Source: an uncultured Blastocatellia bacterium (GTDB lineage Bacteria > Acidobacteriota > Blastocatellia > Chloracidobacteriales > Chloracidobacteriaceae). From it: 64,000 nucleotides of DNA. The position numbers and the translations under genes are program-made. This document shows positions 9,138-18,845 of this stretch, piece by piece. Each line of letters begins with the position of its first letter. Positions within the stretch are counted from its first letter, which is position 1. The notes below the pieces were generated by a model. The model saw only the letters and a program-made list of their open reading frames with translations, ran no database searches and was not told the DNA's origin. The stretch spans positions 48,976 to 112,975 of the forward strand of contig CALGZC010000007.1 of NCBI GenBank assembly GCA_937934745.1, in the 5' to 3' direction.

Positions 9138-9609
9138 AGAAACCGCAGAGCTGAGACAGTCGAGAATCGCAGTTGAGAATCGGTGTTTGCAAGCATAGCC
9201 CAAGCGACCCCCAGAGGCGTCAACTTTTGCGCAACGGCCCGGACGGCACCACCGGTCATCGACCGCCACCCACGCGCTTGTGGCAGGGAGCCCTGTTGGA
9301 CGTTGGTTGCGCCGGCAGCAGCGCAGCCGTTGAACCGGCGTACCAGTGGAAACTACACTGGCATCGGCGGCCGTTGCGCGGCGAACGCCGGCCACCGCGT
9401 GCTGTCGCTGCACGACCCAGTCGGTGGCGATGGTGGGCGACGTGTTGGCACGCCGAACCGGCGTGGGGGACAGCCTTTGCCACTGTAGAGGCGAAACGGG
9501 ATGTCAGGCACCTTGACCCGCTGTATTGTACGGCGTATCACCTTACCGGCTGCCATCCTGTATGGCGCCGGCGGATTTTGCTCCTGTTTTTCTCCTGGTT
9601 TGGTCAATC
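9138..9609. other. 472-base divergent spacer
   Basis: Lies between the MFS gene (minus) and queD (plus), so promoters for both are expected here. The small ORFs reported inside have biased arginine/proline composition on both strands and look spurious. I see no tRNA, clear hairpin or repeat array. Confidence 0.5.
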
Positions 9610-10029
9610 ATGCGCGTCGAACTGGCGAAGACGTTTTTCTTTGAGGCAGCCCACCACCTGCCGTATGTGCCCCCCGATCACAAGTGCCGTCGTCTGCACG
9701 GACACAGCTACCGGGTTGAAATTGTCGTTCGCGGTGACGTGGACCGGGAGCTGGGCTGGTTGATGGACTTTGACCAAATCCGGCAGGCGTTTGAACCGAT
9801 CCGACTTCAGCTCGATCACTACTACCTCAACGAAATTCCCGGCCTCGAAAATCCTACCAGTGAAATCCTCGCGCGCTGGATTTGGGAACGGCTCGCCCCG
9901 ACATTACCTTGTTTGTATCGGGTAAGCATTGCTGAGACTTGCACTTCAGCCTGCCACTACTACGGCGAGTCTGCTTCGGCCGACACGTGTGAGACGGAAG
10001 ACCTATGCAGTCGAGTTCAGACGCCCTAA
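9610..10029 (+). CDS. queD: 6-carboxytetrahydropterin synthase (QueD/PTPS family)
   Basis: 139 residues from the ATG at 9610. The zinc-binding histidines sit in FEAAHHL and HGHSYRVEI, with the catalytic cysteine of QueD enzymes in HKCRRLHGH. LMDFDQIR, LDHYYLNE and ENPTSEILARW are standard for the family. It makes 6-carboxytetrahydropterin from dihydroneopterin triphosphate in queuosine biosynthesis; tgt, which inserts the queuine precursor, is at 39.5 kb. Its 3' end overlaps the next MFS gene by 25 bases, suggesting translational coupling. Confidence 0.9.
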   Translation: MRVELAKTFFFEAAHHLPYVPPDHKCRRLHGHSYRVEIVVRGDVDRELGWLMDFDQIRQAFEPIRLQLDHYYLNEIPGLENPTSEILARWIWERLAPTLPCLYRVSIAETCTSACHYYGESASADTCETEDLCSRVQTP

Positions 10030-11237
10030 GGCAGCGCGCACCATGGCTGATTTTTTTGGTGACGCTGGTGGATCAGATTGGCTGGGGGATGGTGATTCCC
10101 ATTCTGCCGACCTACGCGCGAACCTTTGGAGGATCGCCGATTATCGTCGGCTGGCTGTTGTCCTCGTACTCGATTGCGCAACTGTTGTTTGCGCCGTTCA
10201 TCGGACGACTATCCGACCGTAAGGGACGCAAACCGTTGCTGCTGGCGTGCATGGGTGGATCGGCCGTTGCGGCAGCCGCGACCGGGGCAGCCTCGCTGCT
10301 GACCGACCATACGCTGGCGCTGAGTGTGTTGTTTTTGGCACGCGCCCTAGACGGTGTCACAGGGGGCAATACGGCGCTGGCCATGAGCTATGCCAGCGAC
10401 ATTGCCCGTCCAGAACGCCGTGCGCAGAGTCTGGGCATGATTGGCGCGGCCATTGGCCTGGGATACACCATCGGCCCGGCGCTCGGTGGACTTATTGCCG
10501 GCTATACCGATGCTGCAACACCGTTTTACGTCGCGGCAGGGTTGGCGCTCCTCAACGGCTTGGTCATGTGGTGGCTGCTGCCGGAGAGCCTGTCGCCCGA
10601 ACGCCAGGCCGAAGCCACACGGCAGTACGAAACCGGCGATCTGCTGGCCGCCTGGATGTGGTTGCGCCATCCGCAACTGGGGCCGCTGTTGGTCATCAAC
10701 TTTTTGTTCATCGTGGCCGCCTCCTGTTACCAAATGATGCTACCGCTCTATACCAACCTGCGCTTTGCGTTGGGAGAGCGCGATAACAGCTACCTTTTCG
10801 CCTTCCTTGGTCTGACGATGACTGTCGTCCAGGCGGGTTGCATCCGTCCGTTGGTCCATTGGTTCGGGGAGCGCGCCGTGTTTGCCTGCGGGATCAGCCT
10901 CCTGACGCTGACGCTTGCTGTGGCACCGCTGGCGGGGACAGTGACCGGGTTGATTTGGCTGTGCGCCGGCATGGGGATTGGGACGGCGCTGGCAAATCCA
11001 ACTTTGCTGGCGCTGTTGACGAACCACGCGGGGGATGAAGAATGCGGTGAGATTTTAGGGGTAGCGGCCGCGGTCGCCAGCCTCGGGCGCATCTTGGCAC
11101 CGGCTTGGTGTGGGTATGCTATGAAGCATGTGGCGATTGAGTCCCCGTTCGTGACAGGTGCAGCCCTAGCCGCGTTGGCAGCCGTAGTGTTCGTTGCCTT
11201 TGTCACGATGAGAACAACGGCATCGGCGCGGTCGTAA
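10005..11237 (+). CDS. MFS transporter, TetA/multidrug-like
   Basis: 410 residues with about 12 membrane helices. The drug/proton antiporter signature is clear: GRLSDRKGRKP in loop 2-3, and a motif-C-like GLGYTIGPALGGLIAGY in helix 5. It resembles TetA-class or other 12-helix exporters; substrate unknown. The ATG at 10005 overlaps the end of queD in another frame, and no in-frame start gives a better N-terminus before the first helix. Confidence 0.8.
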   Translation: MQSSSDALRQRAPWLIFLVTLVDQIGWGMVIPILPTYARTFGGSPIIVGWLLSSYSIAQLLFAPFIGRLSDRKGRKPLLLACMGGSAVAAAATGAASLLTDHTLALSVLFLARALDGVTGGNTALAMSYASDIARPERRAQSLGMIGAAIGLGYTIGPALGGLIAGYTDAATPFYVAAGLALLNGLVMWWLLPESLSPERQAEATRQYETGDLLAAWMWLRHPQLGPLLVINFLFIVAASCYQMMLPLYTNLRFALGERDNSYLFAFLGLTMTVVQAGCIRPLVHWFGERAVFACGISLLTLTLAVAPLAGTVTGLIWLCAGMGIGTALANPTLLALLTNHAGDEECGEILGVAAAVASLGRILAPAWCGYAMKHVAIESPFVTGAALAALAAVVFVAFVTMRTTASARS

Positions 11238-11279
11238 TCCCCCGGTCAGTGGCGTAACTGCACAAGAGAAGGCAAATCC

Positions 11280-14200
11280 GTGTCACCACAGCGTGAAATC
11301 TACCGTGGTCCGATTCTTGGAAGACAGCGCCAGGCTCTGCTGGCGGCGCTCAAGGCCTACATCCAGCAGGGACGCGGGTCAAACGTAATTTACCTGGCTG
11401 CTTCACGGCCGCTGCTGGATGCCGTTTCCCGCTATCTGCTGGATGGGCAAGACTGCCTGGGGAGCTTTGACGGCCTACCGGTGTATCTCTTCAACGGTTT
11501 CATCCGCCGCCTCCTGGGGACGGCGCTGGTCGCCAAGGACGGGACGTGGGTTCCTGCACCACGACGCCGCGACATCAGTGGGGAGGACTACCCACTACGC
11601 CGTCCGCTCATTGCCCAGATCATGCGGCAACTGATGCAGCAAGAGCGCTTACCCGCCTTCGGCAGACTGGCCACATCTGGCGGCTGTGTCGCCTCTGTCA
11701 TCAAGCTCATCGGTGAAATTACGCGCGCCGGGAAAACGGCCGACGAGTTCGAGCAGATCGTCCAACACCGCCTTGCCCGCCACAGAGAAAGTTTGCCGGC
11801 GCCGGACCCGACCGGTGAGCGGGCGCCGCATCCGGCCGAACAAGTATACGGTTACGAACAAGACCTTGCCCTCATTGCACGGTGCTACAGCGCAGCGCTA
11901 AAAGCCGGAGGTTTCACCGAAAGTGATTACGACTACCTCCGCGCTATCGCCGCTCTAGACGGTCAACTCGATGGCCGTCCCTGCCGGACACCCTTTCTCG
12001 AAAGCGTGGCATGGGTCATCGTGGACGGTTTCTTTGACCTCACACCGGTTCAGGGTGAAATCCTGCGCCGCCTCGTGGCCCGTGTGCCGCGCTTGACGTT
12101 CCACGTTGAGGACGATGTGAACAATCCGCAGGTTTTCGCTCCCGTACGTGAAACCGTTGCCAAAATCTGCGCCATGGGTGAGGGGTTCACCGAAGTAACC
12201 TTCTATGACCAGGCGGCGCAGGAGCCGGACGACCCCGGACAGGAAGCCTTTGCCTGTCACACAATAGCCGCAGGACTTGAAGTTTTGCGGCAGGGATTGT
12301 TCAACCCGTCGTACACGCCGCCGCAAGCGGCCGGTGTTCCGCCACCGCCGGTCTTTGTGGCGGTGGCGCCGGACATTGAACGCGAACTGCGGAATCTAGC
12401 CAAAACCATCAAGCGGTACGTTGTGTTTGACCGCTTGCCGCCATCTGACATCGCCATTGTCATTCGAGACAAGGAAAGTTACGGGCCCCACCTGCGACGG
12501 ATTCTGACCGATGAAGGCATCGCCTACACGCTGGACGAGCGGCTGCCGGTGACAGACATTCCGGCAGTGCGCGCCTGGTTTAAGGTGCTTGCGGCAGCGA
12601 TTGAGCGCCCGGACACCGACCGGCACCCGCCCCCAGCAGCACGACCACCTGCCATTCCGGTCGGACATCTGGTGGCGGTGCTCAAAAGCGACTACTTCGC
12701 CGTACCAGGCTCTGACATCTCGGCTGATGATGTTGAAAATGTGGTTACCTTCGTGGGTGATAAACTGCACCTAGACGCCTGGCTGACACGCGCCGAGCGC
12801 CTGGCAGCCTACCTACGGGGGAGCGAAGCGACGGTCGGCGACAGCACGGGCATCCATGAAACGGTCACAGACGAACGCCTAGCCGGTGCAGTCCCCGCCG
12901 ACGAGAGTCCTGAGATGGCATCCACGCCGACAGTTCGGCCGGACGCAGTGACGGCTGCGGACCTCGAAGCCGTCGGCGGACTCCTCAAGCAACTGGGGTG
13001 TCTGCTGGCAACGATTCCGGTTGTCGGCCCACCCCAGACGCTGATTGCAGCCATTGAGCAAGTCGTACTCAGGCTGGGCTTTGAGACCCGGCTTGAAACA
13101 AATATTCGGGCAGCAGTTGGACGACCACGGGACTTGCTCCAAGCGACACTGGATTTGCGTGGCTTACAGGCCATCCGACGCGCTCTTGCGGCCGCTCAAC
13201 ATGCCCACCAGTGGGCTGCGCACGCCGTAACGGACATCCTCGGTGAGAACGCCAACGCCCAACCGGCACCAACAACGCTTGCCGTACTCCAAGCCGATCT
13301 GCTGCGGGCGCTGGATGGACTCACCCTGCGCGTTGAACCGGAAACGTTTGGCGCCGTGCGCATTCTTGAGGCGACTGAAGTGCGTGGATTGCACTTTCCG
13401 GTCATCTTTGTTCCGGGACTTGTCGAAGGCGGCTTTCCCTGCCGCCTTCCCGGCGATTGGATTTACCCGGCCGCCGAGCGCGAACGCCTCAAGAACGACG
13501 GCCTCACCCTGGAAGATATTTCACCGGCGACGCTGGCGAAGGAAGAACATTACTTCTACCAAGTGGTTTGTCGCGCTACCCGTGCAGTTCACTTATCGTA
13601 CCCAAACACCGGGGCAGAGGAAGAAGAATTGCTGCCTTCATCATTTCTAGCCGAAATTCAGCGGCTGATAGCCGAGACGCGCCCCGGCGGCCGACAGTAC
13701 ACAACTGTACCGAAAGGCTACGACGGCGCCACGCTGCTCCAGGCAAGTACCCGACACGAACTGCTGCGGCAAACTGCGGCCGTCGTGTCGCGCCAACAGC
13801 GTGGTGTCCCCATCGAAACACTCCTGTTACCACCGGATGATGACCTAGCACCAACACTACTACCATCAGAACAGGTGGCGGAAATTCAGACCTACATTGA
13901 CCAAAATGGTTGGCATAGCAAATTGCTCGTCCAACGCCTGGATGCAGAGCAGAAACGCTACGGAGACGGGTGGTCTCCGTTTGACGGGTGCATAGCAAGC
14001 ACCAACCTGCAGGATGTCCTGGCAGAGTACTTCGGCCCGACCTACGTCTTCAGCGCCACGGCACTTAACGAGTATGCTGCCTGTCCCTTTCGGTTTTTTT
14101 CTAATCGCGTGCTGCGCCTCCGGCCACGGGTCGTCGCTGCACTGGATTTACCAGTTGTAGAACGGGGACGCCTCATGCATGACATCCTCCGTGACTTCTA

Positions 14201-14990
14201 CCGCGAAATTCCATCTGAAACGGAATCAAAGCAGAACCGCTTGGGCCGACTGCAAGACGTGGCCAATCGCGTCTTTACAACCTATGAGCAGCGTCTCCCA
14301 CCGCTGAATGAACAGTTGTGGAACATTGAAAAGCGCATCTTGCTGAGACACCTTGAGCGCCTGATCGCCGAAGAAATGCAGCCCGGAAACGTTATCTTCA
14401 CGGAACTTGCCTTTGGGATGAGCACTGCCAACGCCGACGGACGCTCCAACAGACAACCACTGAAGCTTAGCAATGAGCTGGGCGAAATCATTCAACTTTG
14501 CGGGCAAATTGATCGCGTTGACTGCCTTAAAAACAGCAAACAAGAAATGGGAGCTTTTGTGGTGTATGATTACAAACTATCTACGGCTCCTTCAGTACGT
14601 GATATGCTAGAAGGACGCGATGTACAAATTGCAATCTACCTCAAGGCTATAGAGAATTGCTTCCCTGATTTACGACCTCTTGTTGGAGGAGGTTACTTCA
14701 CTATTACAAAAGAACCCCGTTGTCAGCAGGGTCTTTATCGGTTGGATTATGCGAACTTACTCAATCAATATTACGGATACACATTTCTCAATAAGGAAGA
14801 ATTTGAATCCAAACTTAAGATCATCCTTAACTATGTGTGGACGTACCATTCAAGAATAAAACAGGGGCAGTTCAAGGTACTTCCGGCACGTGGTTACAGA
14901 GAATGCAATTTTTGCGACTTTTCAGCAGTTTGTCGCTATGAAACCTACAGAATAAGACGTAAGATTCGATCAATCTGTTCCCCCCAGTAA
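11280..14990 (+). CDS. AddB-like PD-(D/E)XK nuclease / inactivated helicase protein
   Basis: 1236 residues from a GTG start preceded by AGAAGG. The overall plan fits AddB, the second subunit of AddAB recombination nucleases: an N-terminal helicase-like half, then a C-terminal RecB-type nuclease. I see no Walker A in the N-terminus (IYLAASRPLLDAV occupies that area). Near residue 925 is NEYAACPFRFF, later GRLMHDILRDFY, then VVYDYKLS with the catalytic Asp-x-Lys. The C-terminus has CNFCDFSAVC, so one early plus three late cysteines match the AddB iron-sulfur staple. No addA neighbour is present. GC drops sharply through the last ~450 bases. Confidence 0.8.
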   Translation: MSPQREIYRGPILGRQRQALLAALKAYIQQGRGSNVIYLAASRPLLDAVSRYLLDGQDCLGSFDGLPVYLFNGFIRRLLGTALVAKDGTWVPAPRRRDISGEDYPLRRPLIAQIMRQLMQQERLPAFGRLATSGGCVASVIKLIGEITRAGKTADEFEQIVQHRLARHRESLPAPDPTGERAPHPAEQVYGYEQDLALIARCYSAALKAGGFTESDYDYLRAIAALDGQLDGRPCRTPFLESVAWVIVDGFFDLTPVQGEILRRLVARVPRLTFHVEDDVNNPQVFAPVRETVAKICAMGEGFTEVTFYDQAAQEPDDPGQEAFACHTIAAGLEVLRQGLFNPSYTPPQAAGVPPPPVFVAVAPDIERELRNLAKTIKRYVVFDRLPPSDIAIVIRDKESYGPHLRRILTDEGIAYTLDERLPVTDIPAVRAWFKVLAAAIERPDTDRHPPPAARPPAIPVGHLVAVLKSDYFAVPGSDISADDVENVVTFVGDKLHLDAWLTRAERLAAYLRGSEATVGDSTGIHETVTDERLAGAVPADESPEMASTPTVRPDAVTAADLEAVGGLLKQLGCLLATIPVVGPPQTLIAAIEQVVLRLGFETRLETNIRAAVGRPRDLLQATLDLRGLQAIRRALAAAQHAHQWAAHAVTDILGENANAQPAPTTLAVLQADLLRALDGLTLRVEPETFGAVRILEATEVRGLHFPVIFVPGLVEGGFPCRLPGDWIYPAAERERLKNDGLTLEDISPATLAKEEHYFYQVVCRATRAVHLSYPNTGAEEEELLPSSFLAEIQRLIAETRPGGRQYTTVPKGYDGATLLQASTRHELLRQTAAVVSRQQRGVPIETLLLPPDDDLAPTLLPSEQVAEIQTYIDQNGWHSKLLVQRLDAEQKRYGDGWSPFDGCIASTNLQDVLAEYFGPTYVFSATALNEYAACPFRFFSNRVLRLRPRVVAALDLPVVERGRLMHDILRDFYREIPSETESKQNRLGRLQDVANRVFTTYEQRLPPLNEQLWNIEKRILLRHLERLIAEEMQPGNVIFTELAFGMSTANADGRSNRQPLKLSNELGEIIQLCGQIDRVDCLKNSKQEMGAFVVYDYKLSTAPSVRDMLEGRDVQIAIYLKAIENCFPDLRPLVGGGYFTITKEPRCQQGLYRLDYANLLNQYYGYTFLNKEEFESKLKIILNYVWTYHSRIKQGQFKVLPARGYRECNFCDFSAVCRYETYRIRRKIRSICSPQ

Positions 14991-15020
14991 AACATCAAGC
15001 CCTTCGTGGAGGATACAAGC

Positions 15021-17555
15021 ATGTCCCAAGCGAAAACACTGCTTTCGGAGTCGGCCGACAATCTCTCGGCATACGAAAGCTACCATGGGCTGACAGCCCA
15101 AGCCATTCAACGCGGTTTCCTCGACCACTTAGAGTTTACTCTCGCCAAAGACCGTTTCAGCATGACCGAGCTGGACCGCTATGTGGCGCTGGCATACACC
15201 ATTCGGGATCGGTTGATCGAACGCTGGCTACGGACGCAGGACGCTTACTACCGTGCTGATGCCAAGCGAGTGTACTACCTTTCAATGGAGTTTCTCATGG
15301 GCCGAACGCTAGGGAATGCCATTATCAACCTGAATCTCAAGGAGGAGTGCCAAAAAGCCCTTGCTGACCTTGGCTACACACTTGAAGAAGTTCAGGAAAT
15401 TGAGCCTGACGCCGGACTTGGTAACGGTGGTCTTGGTCGTCTGGCAGCCTGCTTTCTAGATTCCATGGCTACCCTAGCACTGCCGGGCTACGGTTACGGC
15501 ATTCGCTATGAGTACGGCATTTTTAACCAGCAGATCAAAAACGGCGAGCAAGTCGAGCAACCGGATAACTGGTTGCGCTACGGCAATCCTTGGGAGATTC
15601 CACGCCCTGAACTTCTATATCCAGTTCACTACTACGGTGAGGTTATTAAGTATCCCAATGGCAAGGGGAAGGTTATTCATAAGTGGATCCGGACAGAGAC
15701 GGTATTAGCGATGGCCTATGATACTCCAATCCCCGGTTACGGTGTGCAAAATGTCAATACCCTCCGTTTGTGGTCATCAAAAGCATCACGTGAATTTGAT
15801 TTTCATCACTTTAATGAGGGCGACTACATCAGCGCTGTACGCTCTAAAACCGAATCCGAAACTATTTCGAAGGTTCTCTATCCGAATGACAATCGCCACT
15901 CAGGCAAAGAATTACGCCTGAAGCAGGAATACTTCTTTGTATCGGCGACGCTCCAGGATATTTTCCGGCGCTACAAGAAAAATCGGTCCAGTTTTGATGA
16001 TTTTCCCGATAAGGTTGCCATCCAGCTCAACGACACACACCCGGCGATTGCGATTGCCGAACTCATGAGAATTTTTGTAGATATTGAAGAATTGCCTTGG
16101 GACAAGGCTTGGGAGTTGACACGTGCGACAATTGCCTACACGAACCACACTGTTCTCCCTGAAGCATTAGAGAAGTGGACGGTTGATCTCATGGGGCACG
16201 TCTTGCCACGTCACTTAGAGATCATCTATGAAATTAACCATAAGTTCCTTCGTGAAGTTCGCGCAAAGTACCCGAATAATGAAGCACTTGTACAGCGTGT
16301 TTCACTAATTGAAGAGCCAATTCCAAATGTCCGTCCAAAATGTATCCGAATGGCAAACCTTGCCATTATAGGATCGCACCGTGTCAACGGTGTTGCTAAG
16401 CTCCACACAGAGATACTCAAGCACAAACTCTTCCATGATTTTGCAATGATGTATCCTGAAAAGTTTGAAAACAAAACAAACGGCATTACACAGCGCCGCT
16501 GGCTTATGTCATGTAATCCACGTCTGGCATCCCTCATCACCGAGGCCATCGGCAACAAGTGGGTCACTGATCTGTATGAAATGGAAAAACTGATTCCCTT
16601 TGCCGAAGATGCCGGCTTTCGTCATGAATGGCGAAAAATCAAACAAGACGGAAAAGACCATCTCATTGAACTGATTAAGCGTGGTTGGAAAGGTAAACTG
16701 AAAATCAACAAGGCCTCCATGTTTGATTGTCAGGTAAAGCGCATCCATGAATACAAGCGCCAACTTCTCAATGTTTTACATGTGATCACACTATACAATC
16801 GTCTGCGGCATAACCCGAACCTCGATATTACGCCACGCACGATTATTTTCTCCGGTAAAGCTGCACCAGGCTACCGTCTGGCAAAGTTGATTATTCGGCT
16901 CATCAATACTGTTGCCGAAATTATCAATAATGATGTCGTGACACGCGATCGCTTACGTATTGTTTTTCTCCCTAACTATCGCGTTTCTTTGGCCGAGAAA
17001 ATTCTCCCGGGTGCAGAACTTTCTGAACAAATTTCCACTGCCGGTATGGAAGCTAGTGGAACCGGCAACATGAAGTTTGCACTTAACGGCGCACTGACAA
17101 TTGGCACACTCGACGGAGCAAACATTGAGATTGCCGAAGAAGTAGGACGCGAGAATATTTTTATTTTCGGATTGAATGTTGAAGAAATAGAGGCGCTCAA
17201 GCCACACTATTCATCCTGGGACTATTTCCACAACGATCTTGAGTTGAATGAGGTCCTCAACATGATTGGCGGAGGCTACTTCAATCCACTCGACAGAGAA
17301 CTTTTCCATCCGATCCTCTTTTCCCTCCTTGAAGGAGGCGATCAGTACATGGTGCTGGCCGACTACCGCGCTTATGTTGACTGTCAGGAGCAAGTTTCAC
17401 AGGCATACCTCAACCAGGATGAGTGGACGCGGAAATCCATTCTCAATGCGGCTAAAATGGGTAAGTTCTCAAGCGACCGGACGATTCAAGAATATGCCCA
17501 GTCGATCTGGAAGGTAACGCCTGTTCACGTCAACCTGGCAACCTGTGAAGTCTAG
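15021..17555 (+). CDS. glgP: glycogen phosphorylase
   Basis: Releases glucose-1-phosphate from glycogen or maltodextrin by phosphorolysis. 844 residues from the ATG at 15021, which has a strong GGAGG site; the track GTG at 15006 lies in that site. Family motifs: YYLSMEFLMGRTLGNA, EIEPDAGLGNGGLGRLAACFLDS, QLNDTHPAIAI, TNHTVLPEALE, the KRIHEYKRQLLN loop, and the PLP lysine in EASGTGNMKFALNGA. It is 30 bases downstream of the AddB-like gene. Much of it is AT-richer than the surrounding genes. No glgB, glgC or glgA is nearby. Confidence 0.95.
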   Translation: MSQAKTLLSESADNLSAYESYHGLTAQAIQRGFLDHLEFTLAKDRFSMTELDRYVALAYTIRDRLIERWLRTQDAYYRADAKRVYYLSMEFLMGRTLGNAIINLNLKEECQKALADLGYTLEEVQEIEPDAGLGNGGLGRLAACFLDSMATLALPGYGYGIRYEYGIFNQQIKNGEQVEQPDNWLRYGNPWEIPRPELLYPVHYYGEVIKYPNGKGKVIHKWIRTETVLAMAYDTPIPGYGVQNVNTLRLWSSKASREFDFHHFNEGDYISAVRSKTESETISKVLYPNDNRHSGKELRLKQEYFFVSATLQDIFRRYKKNRSSFDDFPDKVAIQLNDTHPAIAIAELMRIFVDIEELPWDKAWELTRATIAYTNHTVLPEALEKWTVDLMGHVLPRHLEIIYEINHKFLREVRAKYPNNEALVQRVSLIEEPIPNVRPKCIRMANLAIIGSHRVNGVAKLHTEILKHKLFHDFAMMYPEKFENKTNGITQRRWLMSCNPRLASLITEAIGNKWVTDLYEMEKLIPFAEDAGFRHEWRKIKQDGKDHLIELIKRGWKGKLKINKASMFDCQVKRIHEYKRQLLNVLHVITLYNRLRHNPNLDITPRTIIFSGKAAPGYRLAKLIIRLINTVAEIINNDVVTRDRLRIVFLPNYRVSLAEKILPGAELSEQISTAGMEASGTGNMKFALNGALTIGTLDGANIEIAEEVGRENIFIFGLNVEEIEALKPHYSSWDYFHNDLELNEVLNMIGGGYFNPLDRELFHPILFSLLEGGDQYMVLADYRAYVDCQEQVSQAYLNQDEWTRKSILNAAKMGKFSSDRTIQEYAQSIWKVTPVHVNLATCEV

Positions 17556-17708
17556 GTCGCCTTTCCTTTTGTGCCTTTCCTTGCGAAGTGGGAGCAACGG
17601 CTAACGGCGACCGGTATCGTCTGCAGTTGCTTGCCGAACAGTGAGTATGAGGCCCTGATGACAACGATGAGGATACAGCCGGTATGGCTTCCACTTCGTG
17701 CGCCTCTC

Positions 17709-18326
17709 CTACGGGGACTGATCCTGCCGGACAGGTGACGAGAGCAAGACCTCTGCGAAGGCGCGAATGGCGGCAAAACCAACAGCCCCTGCCTGAACAA
17801 CCAATCGGGCGTTGTGCTCTGTGACGCCACCCAAAGCAAACAGTGGCAGGGTTGTAGTGCGGGCCAGTGCTGCAAAGGCTGCCAAACCGAGAACGGCCTT
17901 GTTGCCTGTTGGAAAAACAGGTCCGCACACGGCAAAGTCGGCGAAGCCCTCTGCCGCAGCAATTTCAGTTCGGTTGTGCGTCGAGACGGCGATGAGAAAA
18001 CCATCCGGGGTGCAGCGCCGCACGACGGCCGCCGGTAGCGAGTGCGTTGTCAGATGAACGCCGTGTGCGCCGGCAGCCAGTGCCACGTCGAAACGGTCGT
18101 TGATGAGAAGCCGTGTCCGCGATCCCTTCAGGGTCGCCAGCATAGCGGTGGCTGTCATCGTAAGGTGGCGGGCTGTGAGGTCTTTCTCGCGCAGTTGCAA
18201 GTAGTCAATGTTGTTCTGGGCTGCAAAACGCGCCAGTGCAACCAACCGCGCCTGGGCAACGGCTTCGCTATAGGTTTCGCCTGAGCGGAAGAGTTGGCGG
18301 CGGTCGGTAATGAGATAGCGTTGCAT
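17709..18326 (-). CDS. thiE: thiamine-phosphate synthase
   Basis: 205 residues from the ATG at 18326; the track start adds 34 doubtful residues. TIM-barrel ThiE/TenI family: LQLREKDLTARHL (pyrophosphate/pyrimidine binding), LLINDRFDVALAAGAHGVHLT, VSTHN in place of the common VSxH, FAVCGPVFPTGNK and FALGGVTEHNA...AGAVGFAAI. It joins HMP-PP and thiazole phosphate to give thiamine phosphate. TenI isomerases share the fold; the retained RxK and phosphate loop favour ThiE. No other thi gene or TPP riboswitch was seen around it. Confidence 0.85.
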   Translation of the reverse strand: MQRYLITDRRQLFRSGETYSEAVAQARLVALARFAAQNNIDYLQLREKDLTARHLTMTATAMLATLKGSRTRLLINDRFDVALAAGAHGVHLTTHSLPAAVVRRCTPDGFLIAVSTHNRTEIAAAEGFADFAVCGPVFPTGNKAVLGLAAFAALARTTTLPLFALGGVTEHNARLVVQAGAVGFAAIRAFAEVLLSSPVRQDQSP

Positions 18327-18455
18327 CGGTACAGGCTCACCGAGTGTGTCCAGACGGTGAAAGTCCCAACTCGTGGCGTGTGAGCTCGGACAGACCTGAT
18401 TACTTGAAGTTGGGTTCGGATGCCGCAACGAGCCTTAGGGTAATGTTCAGGAGGA

Positions 18456-18722
18456 TCATTTCGGCGACTGGGTCGGTGCTTGGTTCAGGGCAGTGATTTC
18501 AAGCAGTCCGAGAGTCACGTTGGCCAGTCCAAGCCCCGTGACAGCTCCCCGGACGTAGCCACTCTGAACGAGTGACACAAGACCGCTGCCGGGGAAGCGC
18601 GTCGTCACCCAGAAAAGAAAAAAGTTGTGTTCCCAGTAACTCGTCCAGGGGATGACAGCAAGTAGCAGTCCGACTTCAAAACAAAGCGCGATAAAGAGTA
18701 GCGCTGCGAGCTTGGCGGACAT
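18456..18722 (-). CDS. small membrane protein of unknown function
   Basis: 88 residues from the ATG at 18722 (a TTG five codons upstream is possible). Two to three hydrophobic helices: LAALLFIALCFEVGLLLAVIP at the N-terminus, a Trp/Phe-rich middle (SYWEHNFFLFWV), and a C-terminal small-residue helix. No family recognised. It lies between thiE and the TPR gene on the same strand. Confidence 0.5.
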   Translation of the reverse strand: MSAKLAALLFIALCFEVGLLLAVIPWTSYWEHNFFLFWVTTRFPGSGLVSLVQSGYVRGAVTGLGLANVTLGLLEITALNQAPTQSPK

Positions 18723-18845
18723 GTTCAATGTTTCCAATCGCCCAACAGGTGACTGTGGCCGGCTGCATTTTTGTGCTCGGTGCTTTCCACTTCTATCGCC
18801 GCGCCGTGTGTTGTCCCGGGGGCAGCCGGGTTATTACCTGCTCGA

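Noticed and set aside
9183-9488. 101-residue plus-strand ORF in the MFS-queD spacer
   Set aside because: Biased composition, no ribosome site, competing ORFs on the other strand; no evidence of coding.
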